A DNA stretch of 58,088 nt from Streptosporangium canum (lineage in GTDB: Bacteria > Actinomycetota > Actinomycetes > Streptosporangiales > Streptosporangiaceae), in NCBI RefSeq assembly GCF_900113865.1, contig NZ_FOQY01000045.1, positions 1 through 58,088 on the forward strand. The letters run 5' to 3'. The notes beneath the pieces were generated by a model. That model saw only the letters and a program-made list of their open reading frames with translations, made no database searches and was not told the origin of the DNA. Position numbers and translations under genes: made by a program. Of the stretch, positions 34,416-42,605 are shown piece after piece; position 1 is the stretch's first letter, and each line of letters opens with the position of its first letter.

Positions 34416-35771
34416 TTGACTACCGCCACGACCTCGTCACCCCGCTTCACCGGACGGCAGCGGTTGATCCTGCTGGTCCTGTTAGGCGCGGGGTTCATGC
34501 TGTCCGTCGACTTCTCCATCCTGAACGTCGCACTGCCCGAGGTGGGCCAGGGCGTCGGGCTGGAGCTGACGGCGCTGCCCTGGATCGCCTCCGCCTACGC
34601 CCTGCCCGCGGCGGGCTTCACGCTCCTGTGCGGACGGTTGGCCGACCTGTTCGGCCGCCGCCGGCTCTTCCTCGCGGGCATGGTCCTGCTGGCCGTGGCC
34701 TCGCTGCTCGGCGGCTTCGCCACCTCTCCCGAGGTACTCCTGGCCGCCCGCGCCCTTCAGGGCCTGTCCACCGCCTTGTCCGTCCCGGCCTCGCTGTCCC
34801 TGCTCACCACCACGTTCCAGGAGGGCGCGACGCGTGATCGGGTCCTGGGCCTGAACGGCGCGCTGCTGTCCGGCGGCTTCACCATCGGCGCCCTGGTCGG
34901 CGGCACTCTGGTCAGTTTGCTGAGCTGGCGTACCGCGTTCTTCGTCAACGTGCCCGTGGCTGTGATCATCCTCGTCCTCACGCCGTTCCTGATCAGCGAG
35001 AGCAAGATGCCCGATCGGGGCAAGCTGGACGTCCTTGGCGCGATCACCGTGACCGGCGGTCTGCTGGCCGTCGTCTACGCCATCATCGAGCAGAGCATCC
35101 CCGCCGGTGCCATCGGCATCGTGCTGCTGGCCGCGTTCTGGCTGATCGAACTACGCGCGGCCGCCCCGCTCGCCCCGCTCCGCATCCTCAAGCGGCAGAC
35201 CGTCAAGTGGGGCAACTACGCCGGTCTCGTGGTGTTCACCATGGAAACCGCGATGATCTTCCTGGTGACGCTGTACCTCCAGAACGTCCTCACCTTCGAC
35301 CCGCTCATCACCGGCCTGATCTTCGGTGTTCCGGGACTGGCGGCGGTGCTGGCAGGCCCGATCGCCGGCCGCCTCATCGGCCGCTACGGCTACCGCAAAG
35401 TCCTGCCCGCCGGCCTGGCCGTACAAGGACTCGCCACCGTCCCGCTGATCTTCGTGGGCTCCGGCCGCATAGGGCTGGCGCTGCTGATCCCCGCGCTGTT
35501 CATCGGCTTCTTCGGGCATGTGACGTCCATCGTGGCCTACACCGTCACCAGCACGTCCGGCCTGCCGAACGAGGAGCAGGGCCTGGCCACCGGTCTCACG
35601 ACCATGACCCAGAACGTCGCCATCACGATCGGCATCCCGATCCTGAGCGCGATCGCCGCCACTCAATCCGCGGAACTGACCGGGATCCAACTGGCGCTGA
35701 CCGTGAACGTGATCATCACGTTCGTCAGCGTCGTCCTCATCTGGATCGGCCTCCGGCCAACTGCCAGATGA
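34416..35771 (+). CDS. MFS multidrug efflux transporter, DHA2-like
   Basis: A 451-residue major-facilitator drug:H+ antiporter with about 14 hydrophobic segments. Motif A is GRLADLFGRRRLFLAG, and the first helix carries FMLSVDFSILNVALP, the D-x-x-I-x-N-V-A-L-P pattern of DHA2 pumps. TTG start at 34416 with AAAAGGAA upstream. It ends just before a strong bidirectional terminator. It lies in the block without cluster regulatory elements, so it is less likely to be the pathway exporter than the pump at 52173. Confidence 0.87.
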   Translation: MTTATTSSPRFTGRQRLILLVLLGAGFMLSVDFSILNVALPEVGQGVGLELTALPWIASAYALPAAGFTLLCGRLADLFGRRRLFLAGMVLLAVASLLGGFATSPEVLLAARALQGLSTALSVPASLSLLTTTFQEGATRDRVLGLNGALLSGGFTIGALVGGTLVSLLSWRTAFFVNVPVAVIILVLTPFLISESKMPDRGKLDVLGAITVTGGLLAVVYAIIEQSIPAGAIGIVLLAAFWLIELRAAAPLAPLRILKRQTVKWGNYAGLVVFTMETAMIFLVTLYLQNVLTFDPLITGLIFGVPGLAAVLAGPIAGRLIGRYGYRKVLPAGLAVQGLATVPLIFVGSGRIGLALLIPALFIGFFGHVTSIVAYTVTSTSGLPNEEQGLATGLTTMTQNVAITIGIPILSAIAATQSAELTGIQLALTVNVIITFVSVVLIWIGLRPTAR

Positions 35772-35851
35772 GGCTTGGGGACACACCTTCGACCTGCACT
35801 TCTACAGCGCGCTGCGGGCCGGCCGCGCCGCGCTTCCCCACCTGAACGGCG

Positions 35852-35885
35852 GAACGGGCCGCCCAGCCTGCTGGGCGGCCCGTTC
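35852..35885. terminator. Strong bidirectional hairpin terminator
   Basis: Perfect 16-bp stem (arms 35852-35867 and 35870-35885; GAACGGGCCGCCCAGC and its complement) with a two-base loop, between the convergent MFS gene and the minus-strand flavoenzyme operon. It marks the right edge of the foreign-looking block. Confidence 0.8.
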
Positions 35886-35901
35886 GCGTCGGCGGCCACG
35901 G

Positions 35902-37137
35902 TCACTCGATGTTGAACCGGGCCTTGGTGAGCTCCCGATTCGCCATGCTCTTGAGCACGACGGCGTATCCGGCGTGGCTGTGCAGCGTGGACATGTCACG
36001 CCACACACGTTCGATGCGGTCACCGTGGCGGACCGAGCTGGAACCGGCGGTGGGGAACAGCTCCCCCTCGACCGCTCGCCAGCACAGCCGGACCACCTCC
36101 CGGCTGATGGTGGCGAGCCGCCATTCCTGTTCCCTGGTGAACGCCTCCGGGCCCTCGGCGCACGTGTCACGCCATTGCTGGATCCCGTTCAGGAGAGCGG
36201 CCTCGGCCGTGCTGATCATTCCGGTGGCCTCGCCGTACCTGAGCTGGAAGTCGGGATCCTCCACGCGCAGGACGATGGGCGGGTAGATCGTCGTCCGGGT
36301 CAGCATCAGGTCCTCGTAGGCGTCGAGCGCTCCCTTCGCCATGCCCACCGCGAGGGCGCCGAGTTCGAGCAGCATGAAGCTGAGCGGCCCGCCCCCGTAC
36401 TCGGGATTGCCGTGCAGCGCGCGGCCCGGCGTGCCCTCGGTGACGGTGACCTGGCTCATGTGGAAACCGCGGGTGAAGTGGTCGGGGACGCGCCCGTTGT
36501 CGATGGCGACGCTGTGCGATCCGCTCCCCTTCAGACCCAGCTGCTGCCCCCAGTCGTCCAGGCGCTTCCACTGGTCGCGCGGGGCGATGAACAGCAGAGG
36601 GGCCGGCGGCTGCCCGTCCGCCTGCGGCACGAGGGTGTGACCGATGAAGTGCGTGGCGTACGGCGAGCCGGAGGCGTAGGACCAGACGCCGTTGATCACC
36701 CAGCCGTCGGCCGTACGCTCGGCGGTGCCGCTGGGCGCCACCGTGGCGGGGCAGATGAAGTCACCGGAGCTGAAGAGCTCGGCCTGCGCCCGCTCGTCGA
36801 ACAGCGTGGCCACCGCGAGCGCGTGCGCGGCGCCGAAGAGGTACATCCAGCCGGTCGACGGGCAGCCTCGCGCGAGCGCCATCGCCACGCGCAGGAACGT
36901 GTCGGTCCCGAACTCGTAGCCGCCGTAACGCCGGGGGACCAGGATCCGGTAGAAACCGGCCCTGGCGAACTCCTCGTGGGTGTCCTGCGCGTAGAAGGTG
37001 CGCCGTTCGGTCTCGGCCTGGCGGCCGATCAGGGTCGGTGCGATCGCCTCGGCCCTCGCGATGATCTCCGCCGGAGTGAGGCGCGGCTCGGGCGGGGAAG
37101 GAAATGCGTGTTCGGGAACACTGGTGACGGCTGTCAT
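35902..37137 (-). CDS. Acyl-CoA-dehydrogenase-fold flavin monooxygenase (group D), copy 1
   Basis: About 411 residues with the acyl-CoA-dehydrogenase fold. Segments are GFYRILVPRRYGGYEFGTDTF, CPSTGWMYLFGAAHALAVAT, GWVINGVWSYASGSPYATHF and, near the C-terminus, SSSVRHGDRIERVWRDMSTL. The SGSP/HxxGHT-like elements and lack of a catalytic Glu base resemble the oxygenase component of two-component flavin hydroxylases (HsaA/HpaH type) more than true dehydrogenases. The start is ATG at 37137, or 37149 with no usable spacer. Last gene of the minus-strand operon that begins at 40269. Reduced flavin could come from the E6-type reductase. Its substrate could be the aryl side chain or the core. Confidence 0.8.
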   Translation of the reverse strand: MTAVTSVPEHAFPSPPEPRLTPAEIIARAEAIAPTLIGRQAETERRTFYAQDTHEEFARAGFYRILVPRRYGGYEFGTDTFLRVAMALARGCPSTGWMYLFGAAHALAVATLFDERAQAELFSSGDFICPATVAPSGTAERTADGWVINGVWSYASGSPYATHFIGHTLVPQADGQPPAPLLFIAPRDQWKRLDDWGQQLGLKGSGSHSVAIDNGRVPDHFTRGFHMSQVTVTEGTPGRALHGNPEYGGGPLSFMLLELGALAVGMAKGALDAYEDLMLTRTTIYPPIVLRVEDPDFQLRYGEATGMISTAEAALLNGIQQWRDTCAEGPEAFTREQEWRLATISREVVRLCWRAVEGELFPTAGSSSVRHGDRIERVWRDMSTLHSHAGYAVVLKSMANRELTKARFNIE

Positions 37138-37205
37138 TGCTGCGCACATCCCCTATCTCGGATGGTTGGCTCACGAGCGGTGACACGGTGGCCGCGTCGC
37201 GGGAC

Positions 37206-38585
37206 TCAGATCTCCCGCAGCGGCCGATCGGGGCCGGTGACCGCGTTCCACAGCACCTGACGGAAGTCCGACACCAGGTCGACTATCGTGCTCTCGTCAA
37301 AGCGGTTGCGGTCGAACTTGAGGCTCCCGGCTATCTCCCCCGAGGGGAGGACGTCCATCGCCCACAGCGCGCCGTTCGGAATGTGCGAGCTCAGCGGCTG
37401 CGGCAGCACCCGCCGCCGTATCTCGGAGTACGTCAGGCCCCCGATCGCCTCCTCCTCCACCTCGGACGGAGCCTGGAGGACCTCGAAGGCGACGACGGCC
37501 ACCCCGTCGTCCGCGAACGGGCTCACGAGCCCGGGGTTGCCGTGCGCGATCAGCGGGAACGGGATGTCGTTGCCGTAGGCCTCGAAACAGGTCGCCCTGG
37601 TCCGTGCGACCACGTCGCGGAAGGTCTCGCAGCCGGTGATGTCCGTCCGCAACGTGAGGTAGTTGAAGATGGGGCCGACGGTCTCCATGAAGCGCTCGTC
37701 GGACCGGCCCGAGGTGAACGTCGGGACGACGATGTCGGTGACCCCGGTCTTCTTGTGCAGAAGCACGTTGTAGGCCGCGACCATGACCATGAACGCCGAG
37801 CTCCGCGCCGCCCTGGAGAACTTCAGGGTCGCGGAGGTCAGCTCCCCGTCGAACACGAAGCGGTGCGCCGCGTACACGTTGGTGAGCCCGCCGTCGCGCG
37901 GCCGGTCCGTGGGGATGGCGAGGATGCGGGCGTCGCGCAGCTTCTCCCCCCAGTAGTCGAGCGCCCTGCCCATCTCGGCGCCGGCCGCGCTCTCCAGCTG
38001 CCAGACGGCGAACTCCCCGTACTGGTGGACGTCCGGGAGGACGGGGGCCTGCGATCCCCGGCGGACGGCGTAGCGGGCGGCGAGGTCGCGGATGATGACC
38101 TGCATGGACCACGCGTCGCCCGCCGTGTGGTGCAGCACGAGCACGAGCACCGCGTCGTTCTCGTCGAACCGCCCCAGGCGGGCCCGCAGGTGGGGGAGGC
38201 TCCCCACGCTGTACGTGCCGGCGTCGAGCTCGTTGAGGAACTCCTCCGCCCGGACGTCACGCGGACGGGGGTCGTCCGCCGGAAGGTCGCTGACCACCAG
38301 CTCGACGGAGCCGGGCGGGTGGATCCGCTGGTAGCGCTCCTCGGCGCCGCGGACGATCGACGTGCGGAGCGCCTCGTGGCGTGCCACCACGTCGTCCAGG
38401 GCCCCCTGCAGCGCGCCGGCGTCGACCGCCCCGCTGAGCCGCCAGCCGAAGACCAGGGTGTGCCGGTTACCGAAGGCCCCGTCGGCCTCGCCGTTGTCGA
38501 ACGCGCACAGGAATTCCTGGTTGAAGGCGAGCGGAGTACGGATCTCCAGGTCGTCCGGCGCATGCGTCGTCTCGTGAACAGTCAT
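37206..38585 (-). CDS. Free-standing NRPS condensation enzyme, SgcC5-like
   Basis: A 459-residue stand-alone condensation-domain protein. The active-site HHxxxD motif is His152-His153-x3-Asp157 (LHHTAGDAWS), with Ala in place of the usual final Gly. Other condensation landmarks are VVARHEALRTSI, FNYLTLRTDI and the RFDE region near the C-terminus. In C-1027 biosynthesis the homologous SgcC5 esterifies a carrier-bound beta-amino acid to the enediyne core alcohol. By analogy this enzyme would transfer the aryl acid loaded on the A-PCP protein at 46644. ATG at 38585, 14 bp after the SgcJ-like gene. Confidence 0.88.
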   Translation of the reverse strand: MTVHETTHAPDDLEIRTPLAFNQEFLCAFDNGEADGAFGNRHTLVFGWRLSGAVDAGALQGALDDVVARHEALRTSIVRGAEERYQRIHPPGSVELVVSDLPADDPRPRDVRAEEFLNELDAGTYSVGSLPHLRARLGRFDENDAVLVLVLHHTAGDAWSMQVIIRDLAARYAVRRGSQAPVLPDVHQYGEFAVWQLESAAGAEMGRALDYWGEKLRDARILAIPTDRPRDGGLTNVYAAHRFVFDGELTSATLKFSRAARSSAFMVMVAAYNVLLHKKTGVTDIVVPTFTSGRSDERFMETVGPIFNYLTLRTDITGCETFRDVVARTRATCFEAYGNDIPFPLIAHGNPGLVSPFADDGVAVVAFEVLQAPSEVEEEAIGGLTYSEIRRRVLPQPLSSHIPNGALWAMDVLPSGEIAGSLKFDRNRFDESTIVDLVSDFRQVLWNAVTGPDRPLREI

Positions 38586-38599
38586 GGTGCCCGCGCCTC

Positions 38600-39031
38600 T
38601 CAGGCGTCGCCGCGAGGGCTGTTCTGGTAGGCGGCGAGCCGCCACTCACCGTCCTGCTTGACGACCACCCAGGAGGCCCGGACGGCCCGCTCGTCCGAGA
38701 CCTCGGTCTCGCCGGGCGCCAGCACGCCGCCCAGCGTGATCAGCACCCCGGCCTCGGCGCTGAAGAAGCGGATGTCGATGGGCCGGCCGGTCACCTGCGT
38801 GCCCTTGTACGGCCCGGCGAACGCCTGCGTCATGAACGAGCGGATGTCGTCGCGGCCCTTGCGGTAGACGCCGGGCAGGATCATCGACCCGTCCTCGGTG
38901 AAGACGTCGGCGAAGGCGGCGCCGTCGTGGCCGGCCCAGGCCGCGATGATGCGCTGCGGGATGGCGGCGACGGCGGCCTGGTCGTCGGCGGAGGGACCCG
39001 TGATGGTGGATGCGGGGGCGGTCGTGGTCAT
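38600..39031 (-). CDS. SgcJ/EcaC-type NTF2-like protein
   Basis: A 143-residue SnoaL/NTF2-like protein of the SgcJ/EcaC family (TIGR02246). Landmarks are AIPQRIIAAWAGHDGAAFAD followed by VFTEDGSMILPG, GVYRKGRDDIRSFMTQAF and the C-terminal SWVVVKQDGEWRLAAYQNSPRG. SgcJ and its neocarzinostatin counterpart are recurrent 9-membered enediyne proteins of unclear catalytic role. ATG at 39031 after GAGAAGGAAC. It sits in the operon between a flavoenzyme and the condensation enzyme. Its presence supports a 9-membered product. Confidence 0.88.
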   Translation of the reverse strand: MTTTAPASTITGPSADDQAAVAAIPQRIIAAWAGHDGAAFADVFTEDGSMILPGVYRKGRDDIRSFMTQAFAGPYKGTQVTGRPIDIRFFSAEAGVLITLGGVLAPGETEVSDERAVRASWVVVKQDGEWRLAAYQNSPRGDA

Positions 39032-39084
39032 GTTCCTTCTCCGTTGAGTCGATCCGTTGAGTCGATGCGGAAGGCCGATGGCGG

Positions 39085-40269
39085 TCAGAGGTAGAGGGTG
39101 TCGGGCTCCTGGCCGCAGAGGATCCGCCCGTACAGCTCGGCGTTGGTGTTCGGATGCATCAGGGCGTGCAGGTTGACGGCCTGGACATCGCGCGCGATCC
39201 GCTGGATCGGCTGGTTGCTGTAGACCGACGAGCCGCCGCTGGCCAGGGCGTAGATGTCCACGGCCTCCTTGCCGAGCCGGCACACCGCGCCCATGTCGGC
39301 ACGTGCCCTGGCGCGCTCCTCCAGCGTCCAGGGCGCGTTCTCGACACCCTTGGCGTCCACCAGCGTCGCCAGGCGGTGGGCGTGGAACTCCGCCTCGTCG
39401 ATCTTCATCGCGGCCTCGGCGACCTGCAGGTGGGTCAGCGGCGCCTCGGCCTGGCTCGTGTAGCCGCTGTAGGTGATCTTGCGCTCGGGGAGCCGCTGGA
39501 AGAACGCCTCCCTGGCGGCCCTCGCCAGCCCGAGCACGGTTCCGACCGAGGAGGCGGAGGCGACGGGGAGCAGGGGGGCCCGGTAGATGGGGGAGCCGGC
39601 GTTCAGCGTCGAGGCGGACTGCCCCTGCAACACCATGGGAAGGGGCAGGACCCGCTCGGCCGGGATGAACACGTCGGCCGCGATCGTGCTGACGCTGCCC
39701 GTGCCCTTCAGACCCGAGGTGTGCCAGTCGTCGACGATCTGCAGATCCGACAGCGGGACCAGCGCCATGATCGGGTACGGCTCGCCGGCCGGCGGCACCA
39801 GGATCGCCACGATCTCCTGCCAGTGGCTGTGCAGGGCGCCGCTGATGAACGCCCACTTGCCGTTGACCACGACCCCGCCGTCGGCCGGAGCGGCCATCGC
39901 CGTGGGGCTCAACGTCCCGCACACCCGCACGTCCGGGGTCGAGAACACCTCGTCCTGCACCGCGTCCGGGAACTGGCACGTCATCCAGGTCGGAATCGTG
40001 TAGACCGACGCCACCCACGAGGTGGAGCCGTCCGCCTGGCCGAGCTCGGCGGCCACGTCGACCAGGGTGCGCGTGTCGGACTCGTATCCGCCGTAGCGGG
40101 CCGGCACCCTCATCTTGAAGATTCCGGCGTCGGCCAGTGCCTCGATCGACTCGTCGTGAACGCGCCGGTTCTCCTCCGACCAGACCGCGTTCTTCCGAAG
40201 AACCGGCAGCAATTCGGACGCGCGACGAACAAGCTGCTCCCGCGTCGGGGCATCGGTCGTCAACACCAT
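39085..40269 (-). CDS. Acyl-CoA-dehydrogenase-fold flavin monooxygenase (group D), copy 2
   Basis: A 394-residue flavoenzyme of the same fold as the gene at 35902 but clearly diverged. Landmarks are GIFKMRVPARYGGYESDTRT, DGSTSWVASVYTIPTWMT, GVVVNGKWAFISGALHSHWQ, DWHTSGLKGTGS and the C-terminal GGSSVYSNQPIQRIARDVQA. It resembles oxygenase components of two-component flavin hydroxylases and, more remotely, amino-sugar N-oxygenases; no sugar-biosynthesis genes are present to support the latter. First gene of the minus-strand operon, preceded by GGGAGGAAA and by regulatory-element site 6. Needs external reduced flavin. Confidence 0.8.
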   Translation of the reverse strand: MVLTTDAPTREQLVRRASELLPVLRKNAVWSEENRRVHDESIEALADAGIFKMRVPARYGGYESDTRTLVDVAAELGQADGSTSWVASVYTIPTWMTCQFPDAVQDEVFSTPDVRVCGTLSPTAMAAPADGGVVVNGKWAFISGALHSHWQEIVAILVPPAGEPYPIMALVPLSDLQIVDDWHTSGLKGTGSVSTIAADVFIPAERVLPLPMVLQGQSASTLNAGSPIYRAPLLPVASASSVGTVLGLARAAREAFFQRLPERKITYSGYTSQAEAPLTHLQVAEAAMKIDEAEFHAHRLATLVDAKGVENAPWTLEERARARADMGAVCRLGKEAVDIYALASGGSSVYSNQPIQRIARDVQAVNLHALMHPNTNAELYGRILCGQEPDTLYL

Positions 40270-40357
40270 TTCCTCCCAAGGAATTCAGACGAGAAAGGGC
40301 CGCCGCACCGGTCCGCCGATGCTAACCATCCGACGGTCGCACCGGCGGCCCGGCGGA

Positions 40358-40374
40358 CGCATCTTCTGGATTGC
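40358..40374 (-). promoter_or_regulatory. Cluster regulatory element, site 6 (flavoenzyme/condensation operon)
   Basis: On the minus strand GCAATCCAGAAGATGCG, about 88 bp before the ATG at 40269 and pointing toward it. Confidence 0.75.
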
Positions 40375-40489
40375 GAATGGATTCCCCGCCGCCGGGTCCG
40401 GCGGGGCGCGCCAGGCGGATGATCCCCGCTCAGGAACGGTTTCCGGAGCCGGGGCGAATGGGCCGGAGAAATGGCGCCGCACGGATCTC

Positions 40490-40506
40490 GCAACCTGGGA
40501 GAAGCC
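40490..40506 (+). promoter_or_regulatory. Cluster regulatory element, site 7 (HpaB-type hydroxylase)
   Basis: GCAACCTGGGAGAAGCC on the plus strand, about 232 bp before the ATG at 40739. It is the only copy with A instead of T at position 14. Confidence 0.6.
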
Positions 40507-40738
40507 GCGCGCCGCCGCCGAATGCCAGCATCGGAACCTACAGCAGAATGCCGGCGCGCCCGCCGCCACCGTCGAGCGGGACGCGCCGTCCGGAGCGCTC
40601 AGGCTTCGGCGTTTCCCGAGTTCCGCTGGCGCGCGTGCGGACGGTCGCGAACTTCTCCGAGCACGTCCCGTCGGTCAGGAACGCTCGACAGCCACCGATT
40701 CATGCAGGAGTTGAGTTGCGAGAAGAGGGAGAAGCCCG

Positions 40739-42319
40739 ATGACCGATCTTCAGGATGCCGCCGTCACGACCGGAGCGCGGCGGAAGACGCGTCCGCTGAC
40801 CGGCGACGAGTACATCGAGAGCCTGCGCGACGACCGTGAGATCTACCTGTACGGCGACCGCGTCAAGGACGTCACCTCGCACCCGGCCTTCCGCAATCCC
40901 GTCCGCATGACGGCGCGGCTGTACGACGCGCTGCACGACCCGGACAAGCGTGACGTCCTCACCGCGCCGACGGACACCGGGAGCGACGGCTACACCCACC
41001 GGTTCTTCACCACGCCGCGCAGCGTGGACGACCTCGTGGCCGACCAGAAGGCCATCGCCGCCTGGGCCCGCATGAGCTACGGATGGATGGGCCGCAGCCC
41101 GGACTACAAGGCGTCGTTCCTCGGCACGCTCGGCGCCAACGCCGACTTCTACGAGCCCTTCGCGGACAACGCGCGGCGCTGGTACAGGGAGTCGCAGGAG
41201 AAGGTCCTGTACTGGAACCACGCGATCGTGCACCCGCCGGTCGACCGCAGCCGCCCCGCGGACGAGGTCGCGGACGTGTTCATCCACGTGGAGAGGGAGA
41301 CCGACGCCGGTCTCATCGTGAGCGGGGCCAAGGTCGTCGCCACCGGGTCCGCGCTCACCCACTACAACTTCATCGCCCACTACGGCCTGCCGATCAAGGA
41401 CAAGAAGTTCGCGCTGGTGGCCACCGTGCCGATGGGCGTGCCGGGGATGAAGCTGATCTGCCGCCCCTCCTACTCCGCCACGGCCGCGGTGATGGGCAGC
41501 CCGTTCGACTACCCGCTCTCCTCGCGGCTGGACGAGAACGACACCATCCTCGTGCTGGACAAGGTGCTCATCCCGTGGGAGAACGTGTTCATCTACGGGG
41601 ACCTGGGCAAGGTCCAGCTCTTCACCGGCCAGTCCGGGTTCATCGAGCGCTTCACCTTCCACGGGTGCACGCGCCTGGCGGTGAAGCTGGAGTTCATCGC
41701 CGGTCTGCTGGCCAAGGCGCTGGAGATCACCGGCACCGCGGACTTCCGGGGCGTGCAGAGCCGGCTGGGCGAGGTCCTCGCCTGGCGGAACCTGTTCTGG
41801 GCGTTCTCCGACGCGGCCGTGCGCAACCCGGTCGAGTGGAAGAACGGCGCGCTCCTGCCCAACCCCCAGTACGGGATGGCCTACCGGTGGTTCTCACAGG
41901 TCGGCTACCCGAGGATCAGGGAGATCATCCTGCAGGACGTGGCCAGCGGGCTGATCTACGTCAACTCCAGCGCCGACGACTTCAAGAACCCGGACATCCG
42001 GCCCTACCTGGACAAGTACGTCCGTGGTTCGGGTGGGGTCGACGCCATGGGGCGGGTCAAGCTGATGAAGCTGCTCTGGGACGCGGTCGGCAGCGAGTTC
42101 GGCGGGCGGCACGAGCTGTACGAGCGCAACTACGCCGGTAACCACGAGAACACCCGCGTGGAACTGCTGTTCGGGCAGCTCGCCAACGGCCAGGTCGACG
42201 ACTACAAGGCTTTCGTCGACGAGTGCCTGGGGGAGTACGACCTGGACGGCTGGACGGTGCCGGACCTGTCCACCTCCGGAGACCTGTGGCACGCCAGGAA
42301 CGGCCTCCTCGATGGGTGA
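40739..42319 (+). CDS. HpaB-family FADH2-dependent phenol hydroxylase, SgcC-like
   Basis: A 526-residue oxygenase component of the 4-hydroxyphenylacetate 3-monooxygenase (HpaB) family. Landmarks are RPLTGDEYIESLRDDREIYL, NHAIVHPPVDRSRP, GAKVVATGSALTHYNFIAHY (flavin/substrate pocket), RLDENDTILVLDKVLIPWEN and RVELLFGQLANG near the end. In C-1027 the homologous SgcC hydroxylates a carrier-bound 3-chloro-beta-tyrosine ortho to the phenol. Here it probably converts the 4-hydroxyphenyl unit to a catechol, which the two O-methyltransferases could then methylate. Reduced flavin would come from the E6-type reductase. ATG after AGAGGGAGAA. Confidence 0.88.
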   Translation: MTDLQDAAVTTGARRKTRPLTGDEYIESLRDDREIYLYGDRVKDVTSHPAFRNPVRMTARLYDALHDPDKRDVLTAPTDTGSDGYTHRFFTTPRSVDDLVADQKAIAAWARMSYGWMGRSPDYKASFLGTLGANADFYEPFADNARRWYRESQEKVLYWNHAIVHPPVDRSRPADEVADVFIHVERETDAGLIVSGAKVVATGSALTHYNFIAHYGLPIKDKKFALVATVPMGVPGMKLICRPSYSATAAVMGSPFDYPLSSRLDENDTILVLDKVLIPWENVFIYGDLGKVQLFTGQSGFIERFTFHGCTRLAVKLEFIAGLLAKALEITGTADFRGVQSRLGEVLAWRNLFWAFSDAAVRNPVEWKNGALLPNPQYGMAYRWFSQVGYPRIREIILQDVASGLIYVNSSADDFKNPDIRPYLDKYVRGSGGVDAMGRVKLMKLLWDAVGSEFGGRHELYERNYAGNHENTRVELLFGQLANGQVDDYKAFVDECLGEYDLDGWTVPDLSTSGDLWHARNGLLDG

Positions 42320-42557
42320 GCGCCGGTCGCGGGCCGCTCATGTGACGGGATTTGCCGGGGCGGCAGAGGATCCGCGCGCGGAAAAGGCCGTTCGCGCGGA
42401 CAACGGCCCGCGCGGGGAAAACGCTGATCGCCCGGAAAAGGCTCCATTCGTGCTGGAAAACGCCCGTATCGAGAAAGCGGCGCGTGCGACGGAAAGCGTT
42501 CACCGAACAATGGCCGACCGTGCGGCGGGAGAATCAAATGCCGGGCGAGAATACACC

Positions 42558-42574
42558 GCAACACAGGAGATGCC
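42558..42574 (+). promoter_or_regulatory. Cluster regulatory element, site 8 (SDR gene)
   Basis: GCAACACAGGAGATGCC, only about 31 bp before the SDR ATG and pointing toward it. The preceding 42350-42490 carries ~20-bp degenerate repeats of GGAAAAGGC type. Confidence 0.65.
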
Positions 42575-42605
42575 TCGCATAACAGACGGATGTGATGCTA
42601 ATGGC

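Larger units (their letters stand above)
40270..40738. other. Divergent promoter region between flavoenzyme operon and HpaB-type gene
   Basis: 469 bp carrying two oppositely oriented copies of the cluster element, one per direction (sites 6 and 7). The open frames in this region have no recognisable product. Confidence 0.55.

Noticed and set aside
39085..40269. Amino-sugar N-oxygenase (KijD3-like)
   Set aside because: Only fold-level resemblance; no nucleotide-sugar or glycosyltransferase genes in the window.
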